From NCBI GenBank assembly GCA_934717675.1, contig CAKUYZ010000018.1, forward strand, positions 1 to 28,150: 28,150 bases of DNA, read 5' to 3'. Positions 1 to 7,753 of this stretch are shown here, piece by piece; position 1 is the first letter of the stretch, and each line of letters begins with the position of its first letter. A model generated the notes under the pieces. That model was not told where the DNA came from and did no database searches. It saw only the letters and a list, made by a program, of their open reading frames with translations. Both the position numbers and the translations under genes were made by a program. This DNA comes from an uncultured Bacteroidales bacterium. GTDB lineage: Bacteria > Bacteroidota > Bacteroidia > Bacteroidales > Marinilabiliaceae.

Positions 1-42
1 GACTTTTCGTCTCTGAAGCCCCGTCCTTTCCGAAAGCGAGTG

Positions 43-72
43 CAAAGGTAGGGAGTTTTTCCGTATCTGCAA
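43..72 (-). promoter_or_regulatory. Bacteroidota-type promoter for a leftward gene outside the window
   Basis: Read on the minus strand, TTG (70-72) is followed by exactly 19 nt and then TACCTTTG (43-50), a perfect match to the Bacteroidota -7 consensus TAnnTTTG with its -33 partner at the normal distance. Transcription would start near position 36 and run off the left end, so positions 1-36 are probably the 5' UTR of an unseen gene. No coding region is supported between 1 and 188. Confidence 0.6.
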
Positions 73-88
73 GAGGGCGGGCGATTAT

Positions 89-139
89 TTTTCAGCACCA
101 CTTTTGCAATATTGCAATATACACATTGGTTTTCAGCAC
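89..139. repeat. Palindrome flanked by a 10-bp direct repeat
   Basis: TGCAATATTGCA (105-116) is a perfect 12-bp palindrome and overlaps a second one, ATATTGCAATAT (109-120). The pair is flanked by two identical copies of TTTTCAGCAC (89-98 and 130-139). It lies about 20-60 bp upstream of the leftward promoter at 43-72, so an operator role is possible, but this is inference. Confidence 0.35.
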
Positions 140-188
140 GATAAGCACATATATTAAAAAGTATTCACCTAAGTATTTGAGAGCGCAG

Positions 189-923
189 TCAGTCTCCGTC
201 ATATCTCACGGAGCCAATCTTCCTCATAAGGGACATTATCTGCCCACACCTTTTTTCAACATACGGGGATGGCGCAGCCAGTTTCATCTTCACAGGATTT
301 GGCATCACGGCAGCCATCAGAGCCGCCTCCCGCCGGCCGATAGATTGGGCCGAGTGGTGAAAATAGCGTCGGGCGGCAGCCTCCGCCCCGTAGACGCCTG
401 GGCCAAACTCGACGACATTGAGATAGACCTCCATAATGCGCTCCTTGCCCCACAAAGCCTCTATGAGCACGGTGGTGACGGCCTCCAAGCCTTTTCGCAG
501 CCAAGAGCGGCCATTCCACAAGAAGACATTTTTTGCAGTCTGCTGGCTGATGGTGCTAGCCCCGAAAACCTTTTTACCTCTCGAGTTGCGGTTCATGGCT
601 TTCTTTATGGCGCTCCAACAGAATCCGTGATGCTTGGTGAAGAGATTGTCTTCTGACGAGACCACCGCCAGTGGCAACTCATCAGAGATGCGCTCTAAGG
701 GCATCCACCGCTGCGTGACGCATACACCGTTTTTGGTCGCCTGGGCGCGCATATAGCACGTGTCTGTAACAGGGACGAAACGGTAGGCGACAACTTGCAT
801 AAGCAACCCGAGAAAGACTAACGCGACAAAGAGGCCCACAAGCTTCAGGGCCAGTTTGGCGTTGCGCAAGAAAGAGTTCACGGCCACGGCGTCACTTTTT
901 CTTCTCGAACGAGAAAGTCTCAT
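189..923 (-). CDS. mtgA: Monofunctional biosynthetic peptidoglycan transglycosylase
   Basis: A GT51 family glycosyltransferase of 244 residues that polymerises lipid II into glycan strands at the periplasmic face of the inner membrane. One transmembrane anchor (about residues 24-46) precedes the catalytic domain. Family motifs appear in order: SSEDNLFTKHHG with catalytic Glu91, GASTISQQTAKNVF (121-134), RKGLE with Glu147, and KERIMEVYLN (160-169). There is no transpeptidase domain, so it is the MtgA type and not a bifunctional PBP1. The first ATG overlaps the 3' end of the upstream LRR gene by 32 bp. The two are therefore probably co-transcribed, with translation coupled or restarted. Family assignment is secure; the exact start is less so, because the N-terminal 20 residues are basic and unconserved. 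Confidence 0.93.
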   Translation of the reverse strand: MRLSRSRRKSDAVAVNSFLRNAKLALKLVGLFVALVFLGLLMQVVAYRFVPVTDTCYMRAQATKNGVCVTQRWMPLERISDELPLAVVSSEDNLFTKHHGFCWSAIKKAMNRNSRGKKVFGASTISQQTAKNVFLWNGRSWLRKGLEAVTTVLIEALWGKERIMEVYLNVVEFGPGVYGAEAAARRYFHHSAQSIGRREAALMAAVMPNPVKMKLAAPSPYVEKRCGQIMSLMRKIGSVRYDGD

Positions 924-2790
924 AATTTTCTATCGTACCCCAGAACACGTCTTGCTTATACGCGCCAAGGAACTCACCATCGACATGAACAACGAGGGCG
1001 CGAAGGTTGACACCCTGCAACGGATTGTCAAACAGCCTTGGCGGCTTGACGGCAGGGACAACCAGATGGGCCAACGACCTGCAACCGCTGAAAAGGCGCG
1101 GAGGGAAAACCTGAATGTTCTCATTAAGAATGACAGAGGCGAGCGCGCCACAATTCTCAAAGACACCTTTGCCCAGGAAATGCAGGTCTGGCGGAAGCTC
1201 AACGGACGTGAGTGACGAACAACCTTGGAAAGCATAGCTGCCGATGGTGTCTAGCTGCGCATTGAGCGAGACGGCGCGGAGTTGGGCGCAGTCAGAGAAC
1301 GCGAAAGGCTCCAGCGCAGTCATTCCGTCGGGCAGAGTCACGTCCGTCAGCCCGACGCAACCAGAGAACGCATATTGCCCCAAACGCTCCAAGCCTTCGG
1401 CAAATTTCAGGCCGCGGAGTGACGAGCATCGGTAGAACGCGTAGGGGCCGACAAGCCGCGTGGCGGCCGGTATTGAGACGGACCGAAGAGACTGGCACTC
1501 CGAGAACGCCCCGCGGCAAATGCTGTCTAGCGACTCTGGCAGCGTGACGCGCTCAAGCATGGCGCACTTGTGGAATGCGCCATTGGAGACGGTGCGCACG
1601 GACTTGGGCAAAGAGACCGCCCGCAGTGACACGTTGGACGCGAAAGACTTGGGTCCAATGACCTCAACACCATCGGGGACAACGTATTCCTCGTCTTTGC
1701 GGGTGGCCGGGTATGAGAGGAGCGTCTTGCGGTCTACCGAGAACTGGACCCCATCGATGATGGCATACGCCTCGCCAGTGGAAGTGATGTATATCTCTGT
1801 GATATTAGGGCAATTGGCAAAGACATACATACCAAATTTCTCAAAAGGCTCATATATCGTGACCTTGTAAAGAGCCTCGCAATGAGAGAAAGCGCCGTTG
1901 CCGACACTGTCAAGCCCCTGCGGGAAGGTGACCTCCCTAAGGTTTTTGGCAGAGAAGAAAGCCCCCTGGGCCACCTGCCGGACTCCTGCCGGAATCTCGT
2001 AGGACTCGCCAGGGAGGAGTGACGGATAGAGCAAAAGGCGGGTGCGGTCGCGGGTCATAAGGACACCGCCAGGAGCCTCATATTCAGGGTTTCCTGACGC
2101 GACAGTCAAAGACGCCAACGAAGGGCAGTCCGTGAAAGCGGACGCATCGACATAGGAGACGGAGGCCGGGATGGAGACGGAGGCCAGCCCCTTGCAGCCC
2201 GCGAAAGCCAAAGAAGCCACCGACGTGACGCCAGACGGGATGTTGGCCTCAGAGAGACCCGAGCACCCCTGGAAACAGCCCGCAGGGATCTTACGGACCT
2301 TCTTGGGGATGGGCAACGACGTGATGGACGAGCAGCGATAGAAAGCATAGTCGCCAAAACGGTCGACGAAAGGCGACAGGTCTAGCTGCGCTAGCGCGGA
2401 GCAACCATAAAAAGCGCGCTGGCCTATTCGGTTGACATAGCGCGGGATGTTGATTGAAGTGAGGTTGGAAAAGAGCGCGAAGGCGTTGGCCCCGATGCTG
2501 GTGACGCTGTCAGAGAGCACAACCGCGGTTATGTCTTTGGCGAAAGGCGCATAGGGGGCGTCGTAGGGCGACGTGTAATTGTCCATGGGGCCAAACCCGC
2601 GGACTTTCAGCACCCCGTCTTCATATTTCCAAAAGAGGTGCCTGCCGCAAGAGCCAAAGTCCAAGATATTCTCATAGACCTCACCCTTGCGGTTCTTGGC
2701 CTCGGACGGCACGGAGCAGCACACGAGTGCGAAAAAGGCCACGAGAGCCAGCACAAGGCCACGCGGCGGGACATGGTAAAAGCGCTTCAT
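892..2790 (-). CDS. BspA-like leucine-rich repeat surface protein
   Basis: This 632-residue exported protein is made almost entirely of Treponema/BspA-type leucine-rich repeats (LRR_5 family). About 23-residue units of the form IP..V..I...AF..C..L..V run from roughly residue 70 to 590. An N-terminal signal peptide has a hydrophobic core at about residues 11-27 and a likely signal-peptidase-I site after SEA. The Cys-Cys near the core end does not form a good lipobox. No Por secretion C-terminal domain or sortase signal is seen; the protein ends in a basic FEKKK. BspA-like proteins are known as adhesins or binding proteins in oral and gut Bacteroidales and Treponema, but this ligand is unknown. 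It is upstream of, and overlaps, mtgA. Confidence 0.88.
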   Translation of the reverse strand: MKRFYHVPPRGLVLALVAFFALVCCSVPSEAKNRKGEVYENILDFGSCGRHLFWKYEDGVLKVRGFGPMDNYTSPYDAPYAPFAKDITAVVLSDSVTSIGANAFALFSNLTSINIPRYVNRIGQRAFYGCSALAQLDLSPFVDRFGDYAFYRCSSITSLPIPKKVRKIPAGCFQGCSGLSEANIPSGVTSVASLAFAGCKGLASVSIPASVSYVDASAFTDCPSLASLTVASGNPEYEAPGGVLMTRDRTRLLLYPSLLPGESYEIPAGVRQVAQGAFFSAKNLREVTFPQGLDSVGNGAFSHCEALYKVTIYEPFEKFGMYVFANCPNITEIYITSTGEAYAIIDGVQFSVDRKTLLSYPATRKDEEYVVPDGVEVIGPKSFASNVSLRAVSLPKSVRTVSNGAFHKCAMLERVTLPESLDSICRGAFSECQSLRSVSIPAATRLVGPYAFYRCSSLRGLKFAEGLERLGQYAFSGCVGLTDVTLPDGMTALEPFAFSDCAQLRAVSLNAQLDTIGSYAFQGCSSLTSVELPPDLHFLGKGVFENCGALASVILNENIQVFPPRLFSGCRSLAHLVVPAVKPPRLFDNPLQGVNLRALVVHVDGEFLGAYKQDVFWGTIENYETFSFEKKK

Positions 2791-2795
2791 GGTGG

Positions 2796-2803
2796 CAAAA
2801 ATA
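2796..2803 (-). promoter_or_regulatory. -7 box (TATTTTTG) immediately upstream of the LRR gene
   Basis: On the minus strand TATTTTTG matches TAnnTTTG perfectly and ends only 5 nt before the ATG of the LRR gene. A TTG lies 15 nt upstream, closer than the usual 19-21. If functional, transcription would start at about the start codon, giving a leaderless or nearly leaderless mRNA. Confidence 0.35.
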
Positions 2804-2877
2804 GCTCAAAAAGTTTTACAATGTGAGCCTATGGAGCGTCAAAGGCCACGAGCGAGCGAAACTAAGCAGCCCATTGC

Positions 2878-2908
2878 TTGGAAAAAAGGACGGAAATAGC
2901 TACTTTCG
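2878..2908 (+). promoter_or_regulatory. Promoter of enolase
   Basis: TTGG (2878-2881), a 19-nt spacer and TACTTTCG (2901-2908, one mismatch to TAnnTTTG) match the Bacteroidota promoter. The leader would be about 90 nt. It contains a small inverted repeat, CTCGCC (2942-2947) with GGCGAG (2960-2965), which could fold but matches no riboswitch I recognise. Confidence 0.5.
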
Positions 2909-3006
2909 CCGCTTGGAAAACGGCGTAAGCCGCCGACAAGTCTCGCCTTGCGGCACAACGGCGAGGCGAGCAAACAGAGTAAGTAATACCTTTAAATATC
3001 AAGAAA

Positions 3007-4314
3007 ATGATCATTGAAAAAATCTGGGCTCGCGAGATCCTTGATTCTCGTGGCAATCCTACCGTCGAGGTAGACGTGACTCTTGACAATGGCGTCCTTG
3101 GCCGCGCAGCAGTTCCGTCTGGCGCGTCTACGGGCGAGAACGAGGCACTTGAGCTTCGTGATGGCGACAAGAGCCGCTTCCTCGGCAAGGGCGTCCAGAA
3201 GGCAGTGAACAACGTCAACACCGTCATCGCACCCGCACTGAAGGGCTTCAACGTCCTCAACCAGCGTGAGATTGACAACAAGATGCTCGCTCTCGATGGC
3301 ACCCCCACGAAGAGCAAGCTCGGCGCCAACGCCATCCTCGGCGTATCTCTGGCCGTGGCTCAGGCTGCCGCTAAGGCCCTGAACATCCCCTTGTATCGCT
3401 ACATTGGCGGCTGCAACGCTTACACTCTCCCCGTCCCGATGATGAACATCATCAACGGTGGCGCACACTCTGACGCTCCTATCGCATTCCAGGAGTTCAT
3501 GATCCGTCCCGTTGGCGCAGCCAACGAGAAGGAGGCCATCCGCATGGGCGCAGAGATCTTCCACAACCTCGCCAAACTGCTCAAGGCCCGCGGCCTCAGC
3601 ACCGCAGTAGGTGACGAGGGTGGTTTCGCTCCCGCTCTTGACGGCATTGAGGACGCCCTCAGCATCATTGTTGAGGCCATCAAGGCCGCCGGCTACAAGC
3701 CGAAGGAGCAGGTTACCATTGCAATGGACTGCGCAGCCTCTGAGTTCGCCATCAACGAGAACGGCAAGTGGTTCTATGACTACAAGCAGCTCAAGAACGG
3801 CAAGAAGAAGGATCCCAACGGCAAGAAGCTGACCGCTGACGAGCAGATCGAGTTCCTCGAGCACCTGATTGACACCTATCCTATCGACAGCATCGAGGAC
3901 GGTCTTGACGAGAACGACTGGGACAACTGGGTTAAGCTCACCGAGAAGGTTGGCAAGAAGTGCCAGCTTGTGGGTGACGACCTCTTCGTGACCAACGTCA
4001 AGTTCCTTGAGAAGGGCATCAAGATGGGTGCCGCAAACTCCATCCTGATCAAGGTTAACCAGATCGGCTCTCTGACCGAGACACTCGACGCCATCGAGAT
4101 GGCTCATCGTCATGGCTACACCACTGTCACCTCTCACCGTTCTGGCGAGACCGAGGACACCACCATCGCTGACATTGCTGTCGCAACGAACTCAGGCCAG
4201 ATCAAGACCGGCTCTATGAGCCGCACCGACCGTATGGCTAAGTACAACCAGCTCATCCGCATTGAGGAGGAGCTCGGCGCAAACAGCAAGTACGGCTACA
4301 CCAAGCTGAAATAA
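3007..4314 (+). CDS. eno: Enolase (phosphopyruvate hydratase)
   Basis: Cytosolic glycolytic enzyme that interconverts 2-phosphoglycerate and phosphoenolpyruvate. The 435 residues are the full length for the family, and the conserved N-terminus (about MIIEKIWAREILDSRGNPTV) fixes the start at 3007. Visible active-site elements are SGASTGE (38-44), Glu163, Glu204 in GDEGGF, Mg2+ ligands Asp241, Glu297 and Asp324, Lys349 in SILIKVNQIG, the SHRSGETED loop (376-384) and Lys400. A Lys-rich insert around residues 260-275 seems to be a Bacteroidota variation. Codon use is strongly biased, as expected for a highly expressed gene, and leaves a long open antisense frame that should not be annotated. Monocistronic, with its own promoter and terminator. 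Confidence 0.98.
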   Translation: MIIEKIWAREILDSRGNPTVEVDVTLDNGVLGRAAVPSGASTGENEALELRDGDKSRFLGKGVQKAVNNVNTVIAPALKGFNVLNQREIDNKMLALDGTPTKSKLGANAILGVSLAVAQAAAKALNIPLYRYIGGCNAYTLPVPMMNIINGGAHSDAPIAFQEFMIRPVGAANEKEAIRMGAEIFHNLAKLLKARGLSTAVGDEGGFAPALDGIEDALSIIVEAIKAAGYKPKEQVTIAMDCAASEFAINENGKWFYDYKQLKNGKKKDPNGKKLTADEQIEFLEHLIDTYPIDSIEDGLDENDWDNWVKLTEKVGKKCQLVGDDLFVTNVKFLEKGIKMGAANSILIKVNQIGSLTETLDAIEMAHRHGYTTVTSHRSGETEDTTIADIAVATNSGQIKTGSMSRTDRMAKYNQLIRIEEELGANSKYGYTKLK

Positions 4315-4335
4315 GCTGCGTAAGCATAGTTGATT

Positions 4336-4369
4336 AGAGGGTGCGCCAGATCGGCGCACCCTCTTTTTT
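4336..4369 (+). terminator. Intrinsic terminator of enolase
   Basis: A perfect 12-bp stem (4336-4347 with 4353-4364; AGAGGGTGCGCC on the left arm), a 5-nt loop and a T-tract through 4369, beginning 21 nt after the enolase stop codon. Confidence 0.93.
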
Positions 4370-4380
4370 GTATACGCACT

Positions 4381-4540
4381 TATCCGACCGTTAATGGAGA
4401 CGGGGGCGACACGGCTTTACATGGGGGATGTGAAAGAGGAGGAAATTGTGTGGGGGGGGATTTCCGACTGTTACGGGAGACGGGTTGCACCCGTCTCTAC
4501 AGGAGGGGATGCGCATAGGGGAACGCGTGGAGATTGTGTT
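4381..4540. repeat. Two imperfect tandem units of about 80 bp with a REP-like hairpin
   Basis: Unit 1 starts at about 4383 (TCCGACCGTTA...GGAGACGGG...GGGGATG...ATTGTGT). Unit 2 starts at about 4463 with the same ordered blocks. Unit 2 contains a perfect 9-bp stem, GAGACGGGT (4477-4485) with ACCCGTCTC (4489-4497), around a 3-nt loop; in unit 1 this stem has decayed. No coding potential is seen between 4370 and 4667. The layout resembles short palindromic dispersed repeats of Bacteroidales intergenic regions. Confidence 0.5.
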
Positions 4541-4585
4541 ATATGGTCGTCATGAAGGTGGGTTGCCGCAATTTTGCAAATGAAA

Positions 4586-4620
4586 CGGTCGGAAGATGCG
4601 GAGAACGCATATTCCGACCG
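4586..4620 (-). terminator. Long hairpin downstream of the TorF-like gene
   Basis: CGGTCGGAA (4586-4594) pairs with TTCCGACCG (4612-4620), and the nested ATGCG (4596-4600) pairs with CGCAT (4606-4610). The result is a 15-position stem with one internal mismatch and a GAGAA loop. It is 48 nt past the stop of the minus-strand gene 4668-5399 and is followed on that strand by a T-rich stretch, so it may terminate that gene. The TCCGACCG arm is shared with the adjacent repeat units, so it may equally be part of the repeat family. Confidence 0.45.
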
Positions 4621-4667
4621 ATGGAGGGCGACCCGTTACTTATATGTGGTGGTCATAGCGGGCTAGG

Positions 4668-5399
4668 CTAGAAAGTGAAGCCAAAAGCCATATGGACATC
4701 CTCTTGGTTTGGGTTGAGGACAAACTGCGCAAAGACGGGAAGTGAGAACGCGTCTGAGAACTTGATGTCGTAAGAGCCCTTGACTGACAGGTTGACCATA
4801 TTAAAGCCATCCGTATCAACTTGATAAAAGCTATCAAACGGCGTGAAGCCTGCAGCCACCTCTACATTTATCTTCTTGACCGGGAACGTGTACGCAACCT
4901 CGAAATAGCTGGAGAACTGACGATCTCCATCTGCGCCAAGGTCATCTCCGGCCAACATGGTTCCCCACAGGAGTGAGATTGGCACATTGGTTTTCTCCCC
5001 AAAGTCGTAGCCTACGGCAAGTTCCAGCTGGTGGCAAGTCTTATCCTCGTCCCACTCGAAGAAACCTCCCTGGCCAGGGTAGAAATAGTCCGTCAGCGCA
5101 GCACTGAACCCTCCCTTGGCGAAAGAGAGGGACAAATCGACTTCCTTGTTCTCGCCGCTGAAGTCGCTAGAGCCCCACGCCCCGAGCGATACGAGACCAC
5201 AGGATACGCCGACAGAGGGTTGAAAACTAGCACCAGCGTTATATTGGCCGCGCCAAAGATATGAACTGACAAGGTCGGCGCCAGCAGAGAACGCCCAAAG
5301 GCTCTCCGACTCGGAGACAGGCACCTCCTGGGCAAGGAGAGGGACTGACGGAACGGCCACCGCAGCAGCGGCAAGAGACAAAACGATGATAGACTTCAT
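4668..5399 (-). CDS. TorF-family putative porin (outer-membrane beta-barrel)
   Basis: This 243-residue exported protein has a signal peptide that probably ends at LLA before Gln24. The mature start, with the ADLVSSYLWRG motif at about residues 41-51, is typical of the Gcw_chp/TorF-like barrel family. The remainder alternates aromatic and hydrophobic residues in short predicted strands and ends in GFTF, with the terminal Phe common in outer-membrane barrels. The transported substrate is unknown. It has its own promoter at 5444-5474. Family assignment rests on recognition of the N-terminal motif and overall composition. Confidence 0.7.
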   Translation of the reverse strand: MKSIIVLSLAAAAVAVPSVPLLAQEVPVSESESLWAFSAGADLVSSYLWRGQYNAGASFQPSVGVSCGLVSLGAWGSSDFSGENKEVDLSLSFAKGGFSAALTDYFYPGQGGFFEWDEDKTCHQLELAVGYDFGEKTNVPISLLWGTMLAGDDLGADGDRQFSSYFEVAYTFPVKKINVEVAAGFTPFDSFYQVDTDGFNMVNLSVKGSYDIKFSDAFSLPVFAQFVLNPNQEDVHMAFGFTF

Positions 5400-5443
5400 A
5401 GGATTGCAGGTTAGGGGTTAATCAATTTGAAACTGTCACGAAG

Positions 5444-5474
5444 CAAATATAGCAATTCAGAAAGCTATATCAAT
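5444..5474 (-). promoter_or_regulatory. Promoter of the TorF-like gene
   Basis: On the minus strand, ATTG (5471-5474), a 19-nt spacer and TATATTTG (5444-5451) give a perfect Bacteroidota promoter. The leader would be about 40 nt. Confidence 0.7.
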
Positions 5475-5702
5475 AATATTATTACTAATTGATATTAAAA
5501 TAGCGATATTTACTGTAATATGAAACTTAAGCCCCGCAATTGGATGATAAACCGTAACAGACTGCGGCAGGCAATGCAAACGAGCCGCGCCAAACTCCGT
5601 TATGAGTATTGACACGGCTCGTTGAAGAGTGATGTATGACGTTTCCGGCCAGCGCAGGAGACGGGTCACGACACGTCTATGCCATTTCTTTATAATAAAG
5701 CG
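5475..5702. other. Intergenic region with a long-loop inverted repeat and a decayed repeat copy
   Basis: This gene-free stretch holds AACGAGCCG (5579-5587) pairing with CGGCTCGTT (5615-5623) across a 27-nt loop, a possible weak terminator for the DUF3078 gene. It also has GGAGACGGGT (5657-5666) followed by ACACGTCTAT, which looks like a decayed copy of the hairpin element at 4477-4497. The AT-rich 5460-5520 section shows no coding signal. A short open frame across 5457-5669 has no recognisable family and no promoter, so it is not called. Confidence 0.4.
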
Positions 5703-6629
5703 CTATTTGTCCCACTTAAAGCTCAGGCCAAAACCCAGCAACTCCTTTACTTGAAGGCGGGCTCCACGCTCACGCGTAGCTGTTTTGCCGTCGGCATCGG
5801 CATATTGCTCCTTATACTTGATGTCATCGTCAAAAAGGAGGTTTACCTTGACGAGGGCCGTGAGCCAGTCATTCACCTTGAGGTTGAGGCCGGTCTCAAT
5901 GTCCACATCAATATGCTCCGGGTGATCTTTCCAGTTGGAGAAGAAGTCGCCACGGAAATAGTAATCTACATTCTTGACCACATTAGGGTATTTGAATGTG
6001 ACCTTGGCCGTTGCGCCGAACTCTGAGCGCAGTTTGTCGCCCTGCTCCAAGCCATAGATTGTGGCCAAAGCGGTGTCACCCACAATGGTGAGCTTAGCGG
6101 CCACGGGCGAGAGGTAGACCGACAATTTGTCATTTGGCTTATAGAGCATACCGGCAGAGAAGCTGACATAGCCAGGAGACATGCATTTGGAGACTAGGGT
6201 CGTGTCCTTGTCATATTTATAGCCCTTGCCAAATTGCGACTTGAAGTCGAGCAGCCCGGAGTAGAAGAGTTTCTGTCGGGCGGCATCGTAGCCATAAATT
6301 GAAGAGATATGGAGTTTATCCTCGGACTTCTGATAGTCCTCGCCCTTGTATCGCATGAGGCCGTAGCCAAGTTCGAGGGTATTGTCCCATGTAGCCTTGT
6401 CGCTCTTGTAGTTGGCATAGGCACTGCCGAGCCAGGTTCCTGCGAAAGAGTTCTTGCCGCCAGCCGCCCAGTTTTTGAGCGAGATCTGATTGAACGTAAA
6501 AGAGGTGAACACGCCAGCTTTCCATTTAGACTGCGCCTCTTGCTGAGCGGCGGAGGCGTCATCTTGCGCAAAGGCTACGGAAGGAGCGGAGATGGCCACA
6601 AAGGCCAATATGGCACCGACAAATTTCAT
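5703..6629 (-). CDS. DUF3078 domain-containing outer-membrane protein
   Basis: A Bacteroidota-specific exported protein of 308 residues with unknown function. The signal peptide ends near AFA before Gln22. The family's typical segment NQISLKNWAAGGKNSFAG (about residues 47-64) is present, followed by repeated short amphipathic strands such as WDNTLELGYGL and DYYFRGDFFSNW, and a C-terminus rich in aromatic strands. This is consistent with an outer-membrane beta-barrel. It is 57 bp downstream of mscS on the same strand with no obvious promoter between, so co-transcription is likely. Confidence 0.85.
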   Translation of the reverse strand: MKFVGAILAFVAISAPSVAFAQDDASAAQQEAQSKWKAGVFTSFTFNQISLKNWAAGGKNSFAGTWLGSAYANYKSDKATWDNTLELGYGLMRYKGEDYQKSEDKLHISSIYGYDAARQKLFYSGLLDFKSQFGKGYKYDKDTTLVSKCMSPGYVSFSAGMLYKPNDKLSVYLSPVAAKLTIVGDTALATIYGLEQGDKLRSEFGATAKVTFKYPNVVKNVDYYFRGDFFSNWKDHPEHIDVDIETGLNLKVNDWLTALVKVNLLFDDDIKYKEQYADADGKTATRERGARLQVKELLGFGLSFKWDK

Positions 6630-6686
6630 TGTTTTGGGTGTTTTTTGGGGTAATGGAGGTTGTTATATCAGTTATGGCAAGTGGAA

Positions 6687-7505
6687 TCAGTCCTTGACAA
6701 TGTGGACGTCTTGCTGCGGGAACGGGATTGAGATGCCCTGTTTGTCAAACTCCTTCTTAACGAACTCATTCATATAGAAGAAAACATCCCAATAGTCGGC
6801 ACTCTTGCACCACACGCGTACGGTGAGGTCTACACTGCTCGCGCCGAGGTTGCCCACCGCCATAAAGGGAGCTGGGGAAGGGAGAATCTTGTCATTTCGC
6901 GAGATGACGGCGCGCAGGGCCTCATATGCCTTGTCGATATCGTCTCCGTAGCCGATGCCGAACGAGAAGTCTACGCGCCTCTCCGGCATGCGGCTATAAT
7001 TGGTCATGGAGCTGGTGGATATGCCACCGTTGGGTATCAGCACCACTTTGTTGTCTCCCGTGGTGAGAAGGGTGTTGAAGATCTGAATCTCCTTCACCAC
7101 GCCGCTGAAGCCTGCCATCTCTACGAAATCGCCGACCTTGAATGGCCTGAAGAGCAAGAGCATGACGCCACCGGCGAAGTTTTGCAATGTGCCTTGAAGG
7201 GCCATACCGACAGCCAAAGAGGCCGCGCCGAGGATGGCCACAAAGGAGGTCATTGGGATGCCGACATAGGAGACGACGCTGATGATGAGCAACACCTTGA
7301 GCGCAATGTTCACCACGCTCTTGGAGAACGAAGTGAGCGTGGGGTCGAGATTGCGCCTCTCCATAATGGCTTTCAGTCCGTTAGTCAGCTTCTTGATGAG
7401 CCAGAAGCCCAGGCACAAAAGGATTATGGCCACGATGAGCATCTTGGCGTAGGAGAAAGCCTGAGGGATGAGCTCCCTAAGGGTGTTCATAAGGGTCTCT
7501 TGCAT
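6687..7505 (-). CDS. MscS-family mechanosensitive ion channel
   Basis: A 272-residue inner-membrane channel that releases solutes on hypo-osmotic shock. Three transmembrane helices are visible (about 20-40, 63-85, 88-120). The pore helix is Gly/Ala-rich (ILGAASLAVGMALQGTLQNF, 91-110) and is followed by the GGVMLLLFRPFKVGD turn that leads into the soluble beta domain. The size is that of a minimal MscS such as E. coli MscS (286 aa). The start could be Met1 or Met6; the longer form is used here. A promoter is visible at 7589-7621. Confidence 0.93.
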   Translation of the reverse strand: MQETLMNTLRELIPQAFSYAKMLIVAIILLCLGFWLIKKLTNGLKAIMERRNLDPTLTSFSKSVVNIALKVLLIISVVSYVGIPMTSFVAILGAASLAVGMALQGTLQNFAGGVMLLLFRPFKVGDFVEMAGFSGVVKEIQIFNTLLTTGDNKVVLIPNGGISTSSMTNYSRMPERRVDFSFGIGYGDDIDKAYEALRAVISRNDKILPSPAPFMAVGNLGASSVDLTVRVWCKSADYWDVFFYMNEFVKKEFDKQGISIPFPQQDVHIVKD

Positions 7506-7588
7506 AGTGATTACGATTTTTGATTATTTAGAAACAAATTGTGTCGTTCAGAATGGTATCTCGCTCCCCATGGGGCGGTATGTTGGCG

Positions 7589-7621
7589 CGAAGGTAGCAA
7601 ATGGCGCTAAAATTGGGCAAA
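7589..7621 (-). promoter_or_regulatory. Promoter of mscS
   Basis: On the minus strand, TTTG (7618-7621), a 21-nt spacer and TACCTTCG (7589-7596) match the Bacteroidota consensus with one -7 mismatch, the same TTCG variant as at enolase. The leader would be about 80 nt. Confidence 0.45.
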
Positions 7622-7680
7622 AGAGCGGAGATATTTGACAACGCGACGGCCATCATCTTCTGACATTCGGGAGAAACGGC

Positions 7681-7720
7681 TCACCCCCGCCAGACACGAA
7701 ACTGCGTCTGGCGGGGGTGA
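7681..7720 (-). terminator. Hairpin downstream of the ABC export operon
   Basis: A perfect 15-bp stem (7681-7695 with 7706-7720, very GC-rich) surrounds a 10-nt loop, 33 nt past the last stop of the export operon. On the minus strand it is followed only by a short pyrimidine stretch (GCCGTTTCTCC), so it is a terminator or 3'-end stabiliser lacking a strong U-tract. Confidence 0.6.
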
Positions 7721-7753
7721 CGGCGTAAGCCAACGGGAGCAGCCCGCGGCTGG

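Noticed and set aside
126..656. 176-codon plus-strand open frame opposite mtgA
   Set aside because: The opposite strand encodes a clear GT51 enzyme over the same bases; this frame has no recognisable motif.
2919..2971. Enolase leader as a possible riboswitch
   Set aside because: Only a short inverted repeat (CTCGCC/GGCGAG) is visible; no known riboswitch core could be matched.
2992..4137. Open frame of 381 codons antisense to enolase
   Set aside because: It lies almost wholly opposite enolase and arises from enolase's strong codon bias; its Val/Leu/Asp/Ala-rich translation has no recognisable domain or signal.
5457..5669. 70-codon minus-strand open frame in the gap between the two barrel genes
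   Set aside because: It includes the promoter and hairpin sequences of the neighbouring genes, has no family resemblance and varies in composition as intergenic DNA does.
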